From the NCBI RefSeq assembly GCF_900128505.1, contig NZ_LT669941.1, positions 259,934-323,933 on the forward strand: a DNA stretch of 64,000 bases, read 5' to 3'. The notes beneath the pieces are model-generated. The model had not been told where the DNA came from and did not search any database. It saw only the letters and a list, made by a program, of their open reading frames with translations. This document shows, piece by piece, positions 43,130-51,504 of the stretch; position 1 is the stretch's first letter; every line of letters begins with the position of its first letter. Both the position numbers and the translations under genes were made by a program. This DNA is from Parabacteroides timonensis (GTDB taxonomy: Bacteria > Bacteroidota > Bacteroidia > Bacteroidales > Tannerellaceae).

Positions 43130-44743
43130 ATGATAAAGTATAATATTGTAAGTAGCTACTTGTTTTTATTTTCCCTGATCATATCGATATTGTCATTACC
43201 GTCTTGCAGTACGGATGATATCTCTTCCGGTGAAGAAACAAAGACAGTACCCGATGATGAGAAAGACTCGGTCGATAACTCTTCTTTTTCTACTACGGTC
43301 ACTATTTCTTTTGACAATATCGTGACGGTTTCCAATCCGATGGCAGATAATGGTGTATCTGTCCAGGTCGACAACGGACAGGTAACAGTCGTTTCGACAG
43401 CAGAAGAGATAGAATATATCCTCTCCGGAACAACTGCCAACGGCATGGTAAAGATATATAGTGATTATAAATTCAAGCTGACATTCAACGGTGTCTCCAT
43501 TACGAATCCTTCCGGCCCGGCTGTCAATATCCAATCACACAAACGTGTATTCGTTCAGTTGAATGATAATACTCAGAATATATTGACCGACGGCTCTTCT
43601 TATGATACGAACGGAAGCGAGGACCAAAAAGCTGCCTTCTTCAGTGAAGGGCAACTGATCTTCAACGGCAATGGTTCCCTGACTGTCAACGGTAATAATA
43701 AACATGCCATTTGCAGCGACGATTATGTACGGATCTATGAAGGAAACTTCCTGCTGACCAGCAAGGTATCTGATGGCATTCATACAAACGATGCTGTCAT
43801 AATCGATGGCGGAACACTGGTTATCAATGCAACAAAAGACGCCATAGAATGTGAAGAGGGTTATATCCTTATCCAGGACGGTAATATTACGATTGTCAGC
43901 GGCGACGAAGGAATCACCACCTCTTACGAAGGCTCCGACTCTTCCATTAATCCTTATATGGATATCAATGGAGGAACGATCGATATAACCACCACAGGAA
44001 CTTCCGCGAAAGGAATAAAGAGCCTCGGCAACCTGACTATCAACGGAGGTAACATAAAGGTTAAGACCTCCCTCCGTGAAGCGGAAGGTATCGAAAGCAA
44101 ACGCGAACTGGTCATTAACGACGGTTATATCATTGTCGAAGCCTACGACGACTGTATCAATGCTGCTACCTCTATCATTATCAATGGCGGAGAAATCTAC
44201 TGTTATAGTGCTGCAAACGACGGTATAGATTCGAACGGTACATTGACGATTACCGGAGGTACTGTTATCGCCATCGGAACTTCTTCGCCGGAAGATGGAT
44301 TCGACTGCGACCAGAATACCTTTAAAATTACCGGAGGAACCATTATCGGCGTAGGTGGAGGAACCAGTACACCGACATCCAAGGAATGTACGCAATCTTC
44401 TTTAGTCTATGGTGGAAGTGGAACACAGAACACATTGTTACATATCAGCGCAGCCGACGGAACAGACGTCCTGACCTTCCGCATACCACGTACACTTCAG
44501 CAAATGACCCTTTTGTTCAGTAGCCCATCACTGGCAAGCGGAGCAAGCTATACTCTGCAAACCGGAGGAACAGCGACAGGTGGAACCGACTTCTACGGAC
44601 TTTACACCGGTGCCACCTATTCCGGAGGTACCCAGGCCGCTACCTTTACAACGAGTTCGATGATGACAACCGTTGGTTCTGTCTCCGGTGGAATAGGTGG
44701 AGGCGGAATGGGTGGTGGAGGAGGCAGACCCGGCGGCTGGTAA
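43130..44743 (+). CDS. Cthe_2159-like beta-helix carbohydrate-binding lipoprotein
   Basis: 537 residues from ATG 43130. Lipoprotein signal (LPSCST). From about residue 90 to 430 it consists of repeated strands of the type LTINGGNIKVKTS, LVINDGYIIVEAYDD and LTITGGTVIAIG, often with Asp pairs, as in the right-handed beta-helix of Cthe_2159, a polygalacturonate-binding, calcium-dependent fold. The C-terminus is Gly-rich (GGIGGGGMGGGGGRPGG). The family commonly lies near VTC/DUF4956 genes, and here it is divergent from them. Surface adhesion or polymer binding is likely. Confidence 0.82.
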   Translation: MIKYNIVSSYLFLFSLIISILSLPSCSTDDISSGEETKTVPDDEKDSVDNSSFSTTVTISFDNIVTVSNPMADNGVSVQVDNGQVTVVSTAEEIEYILSGTTANGMVKIYSDYKFKLTFNGVSITNPSGPAVNIQSHKRVFVQLNDNTQNILTDGSSYDTNGSEDQKAAFFSEGQLIFNGNGSLTVNGNNKHAICSDDYVRIYEGNFLLTSKVSDGIHTNDAVIIDGGTLVINATKDAIECEEGYILIQDGNITIVSGDEGITTSYEGSDSSINPYMDINGGTIDITTTGTSAKGIKSLGNLTINGGNIKVKTSLREAEGIESKRELVINDGYIIVEAYDDCINAATSIIINGGEIYCYSAANDGIDSNGTLTITGGTVIAIGTSSPEDGFDCDQNTFKITGGTIIGVGGGTSTPTSKECTQSSLVYGGSGTQNTLLHISAADGTDVLTFRIPRTLQQMTLLFSSPSLASGASYTLQTGGTATGGTDFYGLYTGATYSGGTQAATFTTSSMMTTVGSVSGGIGGGGMGGGGGRPGGW

Positions 44744-44828
44744 AAAAACTTCCGTTTTGTATACTATGAAAGCAAATGAATGATACTTTTGTAGCGGCAA
44801 AAAGAAAATAACACTAGAATAGTTCAGA

Positions 44829-45182
44829 ATGGAAGATATCAGTTTTGAAGCCCGCGTGCTTCATACGCCTTACGAAAAGCCGAATGCTTACAACGCTTTA
44901 TCCATGCCGGTATATAACACAGCCTCTTACGAATTCGATACGGCCTCCCGCGAAGCCTGCTTTGCATTTATGAACCGTCTGCGACTGATCCGCCGTGCAA
45001 CCAACCTGTTCGATAATAAGACACTGGCTATCCATCCGGCAAGTACCATCTATGGCAGTTTTTCGGAAGAACAGCGTCAGAGCATGGATATCAGCCAGCA
45101 GACCATCCGTTTGTCGGTTGGTTTGGAGTCGGTGAACGATCTGTGTAAAGATATCGAACAAGCTTTAGCTACTGGCAAATGA
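44829..45182 (+). pseudogene. Internally deleted O-acetylhomoserine sulfhydrylase-type PLP enzyme
   Basis: 117 residues. The first 42 or so (FEARVLHTPYEKPNAYNALSMPVYNTASYEFDTAS) match the N-terminus, and the last 70 (RLRLIRRATNLFDNKTLAIHPAS ... IRLSVGLESVNDLCKDIEQAL) match the C-terminus of the roughly 400-residue Cys/Met-metabolism PLP family. The junction is in frame near residue 44. The whole PLP-binding core, with its Lys, is gone, so it cannot be an active enzyme. It still has an intact start and stop and overlaps the next gene by 4 bp; it may be translated or persist as a remnant. Confidence 0.82.
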
Positions 45183-45829
45183 GAACCTTTATTATAGCCG
45201 ATAACCAGGATATTACTAAAGCCGGCATCTTATACCTGACAGATAAGATGCCGGAGATTGGTCTTGCGACTGAAGCGGCCGATAAGAAAGAACTGCTTCA
45301 GCTACTGATCCGGTATCCCGAAGCAATCGTTCTACTCGATTATACCTTATTCGACTTGAACGGGGCAGAAGAGTTGATCATCCTGCAAGCCAGATTCAGG
45401 AAAGTCTCCTGGATTCTATTCAGTGATGAATTAAGCGAAGATTTCATCCGCCGGATTGTCTTCAGTAGCGAAGCATTCAATATTTTGTTGAAAGATTCTT
45501 CTTTGGAAGAAATCTCCGGGGGTATTCTTTCTGCCTTTCATTCGCAGCAATTTCTTTGTAGCCGGATCAGGAGTTTACTTTCCGATAAACAAGTCGTATA
45601 TGAACAAAAAGTACATCCGATACTAACCTCCACCGAAAGAGAAGTGCTGAAAGCCATTGCTTTAGGTAAGACAACCAAAGAGATTGCAGCCGAACGTTTT
45701 TCAAGTATCCACACCATTACCACCCATCGAAAAAACATTTTTCGCAAGCTGGAAGTCAACAATATACATGAAGCCACACGATATGCTCTCCGCGCCGGAA
45801 TTATAGATTCTGCCGAATATTATATATAG
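45179..45829 (+). CDS. LuxR-type (NarL) response regulator
   Basis: 216 residues. Receiver with Asp54 as phospho-acceptor (LLDYTLFDLNG) and Lys in ILLKDSS, then a LuxR helix-turn-helix (LTSTEREVLKAIALGKTTKEIAAERFSSIHTITTHRKNIFRKL). No kinase is adjacent, so it is an orphan in this window. ATGA overlap with the truncated PLP gene suggests it was once co-expressed with the intact enzyme. Confidence 0.88.
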   Translation: MRTFIIADNQDITKAGILYLTDKMPEIGLATEAADKKELLQLLIRYPEAIVLLDYTLFDLNGAEELIILQARFRKVSWILFSDELSEDFIRRIVFSSEAFNILLKDSSLEEISGGILSAFHSQQFLCSRIRSLLSDKQVVYEQKVHPILTSTEREVLKAIALGKTTKEIAAERFSSIHTITTHRKNIFRKLEVNNIHEATRYALRAGIIDSAEYYI

Positions 45830-45952
45830 AGTAATTTATTTCACTATCTTTACACCGTCATTAGTTGTCATACTATGGTTTATAAGTCCTGATGAACATT
45901 TTCCTAAATATGGCTGTTAATTTCATATATTATCAATTTTAAATAAGTACTC

Positions 45953-46234
45953 ATGAATAGAGCAGAACTCATTACAGCCCTGGCTGAAAGAAGCGGGTTG
46001 CAAAAACAGAAAGCAAGCAAGGTGTTAGAAGCCTACATGGAGATCGTAACAGAAGTATTAACAGAGAATGAAGAACTGACCCTGATTGGTTTTGGAACCT
46101 TATCCCCAAGACCACAAACCAGCCGCATGGCTCGTAATCCAAAAACAGGTGAACCTGTTATGATCGAAGCTAGAAGAACCGTTAAGTTCAAACCTGGCAA
46201 GTTCTTATTGGAAGCTATGAACGGAAAGAAATGA
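45953..46234 (+). CDS. HU/IHF family DNA-binding protein
   Basis: 93 residues. Standard HU fold: helical N-terminus (MNRAELITALAERSGLQKQKA), then LIGFGTLSPRPQTSRMARNPKTGEPVMIEARRTVKFKPGK with the DNA-binding beta-arm and its Asn-Pro tip. Nucleoid-associated. Monocistronic. Confidence 0.93.
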   Translation: MNRAELITALAERSGLQKQKASKVLEAYMEIVTEVLTENEELTLIGFGTLSPRPQTSRMARNPKTGEPVMIEARRTVKFKPGKFLLEAMNGKK

Positions 46235-46254
46235 AATAGCTGAATTAACAGAAA

Positions 46255-46346
46255 GAGGCTATCTCGGAAGTAAGACATAACGTTTAGCGTGTCAATTTCA
46301 TCAGGACAATGACACTACAAGCTTACTTTGGGGACAGTCTCTTTTT
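46255..46346. terminator. Long imperfect inverted repeat after the HU gene
   Basis: About 20-nt arms (GAGGCTATCTCGGAAGTAAG at 46255-46274 and the matching arm at 46322-46341) pair with several G-U or mismatched positions and end in CTTTTTG. It is long for a terminator and has the look of a dispersed Bacteroidales element. Confidence 0.55.
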
Positions 46347-46369
46347 GTTGACTATCCGTTATCCTGAAA

Positions 46370-47974
46370 TTATACCATATCCTCCCCGGTCTTGACAATC
46401 TCTACCTTCAACGTCTTGTGGAAAGGAGTAAAGCGGGCGACCACCATAACGACAATAGCAAAAATCAATACATATCCGATAATCGTTTTCAATGCAAGCA
46501 GCAGACTCTGCGATTGCAGGATCGTGTAAAGGCTATTACTTGCCAGTTGGGTTGCATCCGTCATATTATGTCCCTGAGCCAATGCACTGTTCAATGACTG
46601 GTTATATTGCTGTGCCGCTAACGGATTCTGCATACTCATATTTTCCGAGAGGATAGCCATCCCTTGCAACTGTACGCGATAAAGCATATTATTAAAGAAA
46701 GAAGATGCCAACGCCGGAGCCAGTACAGACCGGCAGGCTATCAGAAAAAAGGCATTATATATCATCAGTTTGGGATTCATATCTTCCACCGCGTAGACAC
46801 CGAAAGCGATAAACAGAATCATCATACCCATTCCACGGAGGAACATGGGAAGGTACAGCATCTCGTATGTTCCGTTAGGCATGATCCCGAAATAAAGAAT
46901 ACCTAGATAAATTACATAGCATAACATACCTCCGGATATCAGTATCCTGAAACGCCACCGTTGCCAGTGGAACCACCAGAAACAGATCACTGCCCCACAT
47001 ATAAATCCCGGCAACATCCATAGGTTGAGGAAGTTGGCATGTACACTATCCACCCGGATAATACTATTCATATAACTGGTGACCAGCGAACTGGTAGAAG
47101 AAAAGAACATGACCAGCATCATATAGAAATACCCGATCAAAGCCTTGCTGCTATTCAGTACTTCCAACCGGATATAAGGATTTTTCTTTGTCTTTTGCCG
47201 GAACAGGAATAGCCAGATCAATACCGGAATGGCAATCGCATACACCGTGATTTTTATCGATGAAAACCAGTCGAGCGTTTTGCCGTAAGTAGCAGAGTAA
47301 ATGGTGAAAAGCAGGATAGAAGCCATCAGTAGGATACTTTTCCAATCGATTTCCCTGAACGGAAAGTTGATAGGACGCCGTGCATACCGGAAAAACATCA
47401 AGACAAAAGAGATAGCAACCAGCAACAGTAAAATAACGAAATAGTACATATATTGCCACTGATAATAATAGGCCAGTTGTGCCGTCACCGCCATCGAAAC
47501 CTGTCCGGCAGAGAATACGATCGGATAGAAGTAAGCATAAAACTCACTACGGACATTCTTCGGACTGAACAGCGGGCGGATCATCAGAATAATTTCCAAC
47601 ATGGCAAAAGCTTTCAGGAAACCGATAAAGAAACTGCATACAATAATAATATCCATCTGGTTGACCTGTGCGCAAATAAAACTGAGTATCACCTGCAATA
47701 AGAGGTCGATCAATAGGATCGTCTTGGTCGTCACCACCGGTCGCACCTTCGGTATAAGCGGATAAGCTACCGCCATCCCTGCCGAGGTGGCATAGTATGC
47801 CATACTGATATCTTCACTCAACACCCCCAGTGTACCGGATACCTCGGTGATTGTTCCGGTATAGGCACCATTGATAAGGATGATCGGAAGCATCACGACA
47901 AAAGCCGTGACAATACCCAACCACCGGGGAACCCAGGGACAGATCGGAACACTGAGAAGGGATTGAGAGGACAT
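46370..47974 (-). CDS. EmrB/QacA-like MFS efflux pump
   Basis: 534 residues with about 14 membrane helices, the layout of DHA2 drug:proton antiporters; a long loop (about 430-490, NMSMQNPLAAQQYNQSLNSAL) precedes the last helix, as in EmrB. It would normally work with an EmrA adaptor and a TolC channel, but the genes upstream for both are broken in this window. The gene itself appears intact. Confidence 0.87.
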   Translation of the reverse strand: MSSQSLLSVPICPWVPRWLGIVTAFVVMLPIILINGAYTGTITEVSGTLGVLSEDISMAYYATSAGMAVAYPLIPKVRPVVTTKTILLIDLLLQVILSFICAQVNQMDIIIVCSFFIGFLKAFAMLEIILMIRPLFSPKNVRSEFYAYFYPIVFSAGQVSMAVTAQLAYYYQWQYMYYFVILLLLVAISFVLMFFRYARRPINFPFREIDWKSILLMASILLFTIYSATYGKTLDWFSSIKITVYAIAIPVLIWLFLFRQKTKKNPYIRLEVLNSSKALIGYFYMMLVMFFSSTSSLVTSYMNSIIRVDSVHANFLNLWMLPGFICGAVICFWWFHWQRWRFRILISGGMLCYVIYLGILYFGIMPNGTYEMLYLPMFLRGMGMMILFIAFGVYAVEDMNPKLMIYNAFFLIACRSVLAPALASSFFNNMLYRVQLQGMAILSENMSMQNPLAAQQYNQSLNSALAQGHNMTDATQLASNSLYTILQSQSLLLALKTIIGYVLIFAIVVMVVARFTPFHKTLKVEIVKTGEDMV

Positions 47975-48027
47975 ATAGTAATTAATAATGAATAATTAAT
48001 AATTGATGGTGGGGGGCATGGGAGTTT

Positions 48028-48423
48028 TTAATCCCTTTTCAACGCTTCCGTTTCCACCATCATCCCGGCACGAAGCAAGTTCATATCTTCGGAAGATATA
48101 TCCATTAGGTCGATCCGTACGGGAATACGCTGCTGTATCTTTACAAAATTACCGGCGGAATTATCTGTCGGCACCAGCGAATATTTCGATCCGGTAGCTT
48201 CGGAGATTGCCGTTACTTTCCCGTGAAAGATGCGGTTGTCGACAGCGTCTACCTTGATGCGTACTTCCTGCCCGATATAAATATGGCTGATCTGCGTTTC
48301 TTTATAGTTTGCCGTTATCCATTTGTCGTCGCCACGCACCAGGTTACTCAATGTCTGTCCGGCCTGCACCAGTTGACCGGTTTCCAGTGTGCGACGGCCC
48401 ATATATCCGGTTGCAGGAGCAAC
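48028..48423 (-). pseudogene. EmrA/HlyD adaptor, C-terminal fragment
   Basis: The frame reads VAPATGYMGRRTLETGQLVQAGQTL, the start of the second lipoyl half and beta-barrel of HlyD-type adaptors, and runs to a natural end (LRAGMMVETEALKRD). The N-terminal signal-anchor, coiled hairpin and first lipoyl half (about 200 residues) are missing. The upstream boundary lies inside the TolC-like fragment. An ATG at 48402 could allow translation, but the product would lack its membrane anchor. Confidence 0.85.
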
Positions 48424-49109
48424 GTTTCATCCAGTCCAAGGATGACATCCATTTGCTGGGAGACGATGGCTATATTGTCGTCTGCCTCTCGGTAGGCCAG
48501 TTGATCGTTGGTCAGTTGCAGTTCGCTGCGCAACTCGTCATTACGGGTGACGATCCCTTCCTTCTTCAAGCGGCGGATATCCTCCAGGCGGCGTGTCGAC
48601 TCTTCCACATTCCGGGCAAATACATCCTTTTGTTTATACAAGCTGAAAAGATCCATATACCGGCTGAGCAGAAGCAGCTTAATCTCGGCTTCATTATTGG
48701 TCGAGTTCAGGGCGGCGATCTGTTTTTCCAATGAGGAACGTTCGATCGTATAATGTATTTTTCCTCCCCGGTAGATCGGTTGCGTAACTTCTACATTATA
48801 ATTATGCGACCAATCCGGCATATCCGGATGTACGGGTTGCGAAAGTCCTTTCCGGAAGACGGTCGGCTGTCCGATATATCCTGTAGTTGCCCCGATATGG
48901 ATGTCCGGTAAGCTCGATGTTTGTGCCGTCTTTTCCTTGTCGGCAGCGATCACCTCCTGCATGCGGGTGGCTTTCAGTTGCAAACTATTCTCTGTGCCCA
49001 GCCGGAATAATTCATCGAGGGTAAGAGAATAAGCCTGTTGGGAACGGGTCGCAACAGGCTTCAGAATAAACAGTAACAATAATAAACTATATCTTATCGA
49101 ATATCTCAT
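48348..49109 (-). pseudogene. TolC-type outer-membrane efflux protein, N-terminal fragment
   Basis: Signal peptide and about 230 residues of the TolC fold (SLTLDELFRLGTENSLQLKAT ... NDQLAYREADDNIAIVSQQMDVILGLDET) are normal; then the frame runs into the adaptor sequence out of phase and ends in a 20-residue nonsense tail. TolC proteins of this type have about 430-490 residues, so the second repeat is lost and no trimeric channel can form. The start overlaps the MarR gene by 23 bp. Confidence 0.85.
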
Positions 49110-49530
49110 TCAGCTTAGTCAATTGCTTCATACACGATTCCATGTGACGGGGATTCATTCGTTCGCCTATCTGGTCATACATATCTTTCAACATCGATTT
49201 TATGCGTCTGGCCATTTCTTCTCCTTCGGGAGTGAGGAAGATCAGTTTATTCCTCCGGTCGTTGGAGTCTTCCTGCCGGATCACCCAGTTTTTCTTTTCC
49301 AGGTTATTGATCAGGTTGGTCAGGCAGGCTTTATCTTTAGCTGTCTTTTCAGCCAGTGTTTGTTGGCTGACTCCTTGTTCTTTCCACAGGCAGTGCATGA
49401 TTTGCAGCATTTCGAAAGTCATATCGATATTATTCTGCTTGAGCAACCGTTGGATCGTTTGCCGGAAAGTCATTCGTGTTTTTAGAACCAAAAGGTTGAG
49501 TTCGTGGGCTAATTCGCCATTTGCTGTCAT
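49087..49530 (-). CDS. MarR-family regulator of the efflux operon
   Basis: 147 residues. Winged helix with QQTLAEKTAKDKACLTNLINNLEKKNWVIRQEDSNDRRNKLIFLTPEGEEMARR, the typical MarR wing. First gene of the tolC-emrA-emrB operon and probably its ligand-responsive repressor. It appears intact although the pump it controls is broken. Confidence 0.9.
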   Translation of the reverse strand: MTANGELAHELNLLVLKTRMTFRQTIQRLLKQNNIDMTFEMLQIMHCLWKEQGVSQQTLAEKTAKDKACLTNLINNLEKKNWVIRQEDSNDRRNKLIFLTPEGEEMARRIKSMLKDMYDQIGERMNPRHMESCMKQLTKLNEIFDKI

Positions 49531-49659
49531 ACTTGTTCTCTTTGTTGGCGCAAAGGTATGTATTTCTTTTGAAATTGGTTTAATGTTTGACTATTTATTT
49601 TTATATGAAGGCCGGAAAACAAAGACTATTTGATGACGTTTCCGAATCAGACCGCAGAT

Positions 49660-49747
49660 AGTCGTCACTACTCGCGCAGGGAATAAAAAATAGCCGCGCA
49701 GGGAATTACAACTACCTGCGCGGCTAATGACGACTACTATAAACCGA
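49660..49747. repeat. 22-nt-period array 3 (4 units) with strong hairpin
   Basis: Units at 49660, 49682, 49704 and 49726, consensus AATnAnnACTACnnGCGCnGGG. Units 2 and 3 face each other as a perfect 12-bp stem (TAGCCGCGCAGG, complement ending at 49726) that could terminate cysK transcription. Unit 4 carries TGACgACTACTAT, close to the core of array 2. Confidence 0.85.
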
Positions 49748-49764
49748 TGATTTACTATTCTTTA

Positions 49765-50712
49765 TTATAAGGGATATTCCTCAAATGCATACAACACCGT
49801 CGACAGATACCGTTCCCCTGTGTCTGGCAATAAGGCCACGATTGTCTTGCCTGCATTCTCCGGTAGTTCGGCCAGCTTCAACGCTGCATATACTGCTGCG
49901 CCGGAAGAGATTCCGACGAGTAAACCTTCCGTCTGTGCCAACTCACGGCTGGTGCGGATTGCATCGTCATTCTCTACCTGTATGATTTCATCTACAAACT
50001 TGCCGTTATAAGTTTTAGGGATGAAGCCGGCACCGATACCCTGTATCTTGTGCGGACCGGGCTTGCCTCCCGAAAGAACCGGTGAGTCGCTGGGTTCTAC
50101 GGCAACGATCTTTACATTCGGGTTATGTGCTTTCAACCCTTCTCCAACACCACTGACTGTACCGCCTGTGCCTACACCGGCAACGAAGATGTCGACTTTA
50201 CCATCCGTATCCCGCCAGATCTCCTGTGCAGTTGTCTTTATATGTACAGCAGGGTTTGCCGGATTTTCGAATTGTTGAAGGATAACAGATCCCGGTGTTT
50301 CGTCACGCAAGGCTTCCGCTTTGGCAATAGCACCTTTCATGCCTTCTGCTCCGGAGGTGAGGACGAGGTGTGCACCGAGTGCTTTCAGCAGGTTACGTCG
50401 TTCCAGGCTCATCGTCTCCGGCATGGTAAGTACCAGTTTGTATCCTTTAGCAGCTGAAACAAAAGCCAGGCCGACACCCGTATTGCCACTGGTCGGTTCG
50501 ATAATGGTGGCTCCCGGCGTGAGGATGCCTTTTTCTTCGGCATCTTCAATCATTGCCAGGGCGATGCGGTCTTTCACACTGCCTGCCGGGTTGAAGTATT
50601 CTAGCTTTCCGATCAGTTTAGCATTTAAACCTTTATTTGCATTGAAATTGGAGAACTCTAACAAGGGAGTATTACCCACTAAGTCAGTTAGTTTTTGTGC
50701 TACGTTTGCCAT
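49765..50712 (-). CDS. cysK: Cysteine synthase A (O-acetylserine sulfhydrylase)
   Basis: 315 residues. PLP Lys in NPAGSVKDRIA, phosphate-binding PTSGNTGVGLAF, and GTGGTVSGVGEGLKAHNP; C-terminal SSGAAVYAAL. Makes cysteine from O-acetylserine and sulfide. Monocistronic with a TATCTTTG -7 box at 50749-50756. Intact, in contrast to the deleted sulfhydrylase at 44829. Confidence 0.96.
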   Translation of the reverse strand: MANVAQKLTDLVGNTPLLEFSNFNANKGLNAKLIGKLEYFNPAGSVKDRIALAMIEDAEEKGILTPGATIIEPTSGNTGVGLAFVSAAKGYKLVLTMPETMSLERRNLLKALGAHLVLTSGAEGMKGAIAKAEALRDETPGSVILQQFENPANPAVHIKTTAQEIWRDTDGKVDIFVAGVGTGGTVSGVGEGLKAHNPNVKIVAVEPSDSPVLSGGKPGPHKIQGIGAGFIPKTYNGKFVDEIIQVENDDAIRTSRELAQTEGLLVGISSGAAVYAALKLAELPENAGKTIVALLPDTGERYLSTVLYAFEEYPL

Positions 50713-50748
50713 ATTCTTTCTAATTTTAGTTGTTCTTTATTTATACAA

Positions 50749-50756
50749 CAAAGATA
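50749..50756 (-). promoter_or_regulatory. -7 box TATCTTTG of cysK
   Basis: Consensus TAnnTTTG on the minus strand, about 37 bp before the cysK start. Confidence 0.55.
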
Positions 50757-50834
50757 AGCATTGAATTGGTTGCCGGACATACCATAAAGAGGGTATATTT
50801 TATTTTTGTTTATTAACGATAAAAATAATTCTCT

Positions 50835-50842
50835 TATCTTTG
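50835..50842 (+). promoter_or_regulatory. -7 box TATCTTTG of the ECF sigma gene
   Basis: Consensus box just before the sigma-factor start. TTTG at 50806-50809 is 25 bp upstream, longer than the usual spacing. Confidence 0.5.
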
Positions 50843-50853
50843 TACTATTCTGA

Positions 50854-51405
50854 ATGAAACAGATGGAAGAAAACGAACTTATTTTATTACTAAAACAGAG
50901 TAGCAAGGAGGCTTTCACGACTTTATATAAAAAGTACTGGAAGCAGGTGTACAATTTCAGCCGGCTTTACCTGACGAGTCAGAGTGTGGCGGAAGAAGTT
51001 GTACAGGAGGTTTTTATAAAGGTATGGGAATCGCGCGACTTCCTGCGTGAGGAAGAAAATTTCAAAGGATTATTATTCATTATCACCCGTAATCTTATCT
51101 TTAATATTCATCGAAAGAATGTAAATGAAGATTTCTATAAAATAACTGTCCTTTCCGCTATGGAAAGTTCGTATGATATAGAAGAAGAGATAGAAGCAAA
51201 GAACCTGAGCGAATATATCGATCTATTGATTGCCGAGTTGCCGCCACGTCGCCGTGAAATCTTTAATCTGAGCAGGAAAGAGAATAAAGCTTATAAGGAA
51301 ATAGCGCTTTTATTGAATATATCGGAGAAGACCGTTGAGAATCAAATAAGCGAGGCACTCAAATATCTTAGGAAGAATATCGTTTTACTATCTCTGTTCG
51401 TATAG
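50854..51405 (+). CDS. ECF RNA polymerase sigma factor (glycan locus)
   Basis: 183 residues (ATG 50863, MEENEL, is an alternative). Region 2 (FTTLYKKYWKQVYNFSRLYL ... EEVVQEVFIKVWESRDFL) and region 4 (LPPRRREIFNLSRKENKAYKEIALLLNISEKTVENQISEALKYL) of the Bacteroidetes ECF type. Released by the FecR encoded next, it would switch on the SusC/SusD/GH2 genes when substrate enters. Confidence 0.92.
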   Translation: MKQMEENELILLLKQSSKEAFTTLYKKYWKQVYNFSRLYLTSQSVAEEVVQEVFIKVWESRDFLREEENFKGLLFIITRNLIFNIHRKNVNEDFYKITVLSAMESSYDIEEEIEAKNLSEYIDLLIAELPPRRREIFNLSRKENKAYKEIALLLNISEKTVENQISEALKYLRKNIVLLSLFV

Positions 51406-51504
51406 GACAAAACCATCCCCCTTTTTATTTTCTGAAAAAAAATTGCGACCGGATAGGGGGAACCTATCTGTTCGGGTGTATTTATTATAAAGCGAGTAAT
51501 AGAG

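Noticed and set aside
43535..44395. 286-residue minus-strand open frame opposite the beta-helix gene
   Set aside because: The plus frame shows regular beta-helix repeats and a lipoprotein signal; the minus frame is low-complexity.
49660..49747. CRISPR or ordinary satellite
   Set aside because: No repeat/spacer alternation, and the units are too diverged for a recent satellite; only the period is strict.
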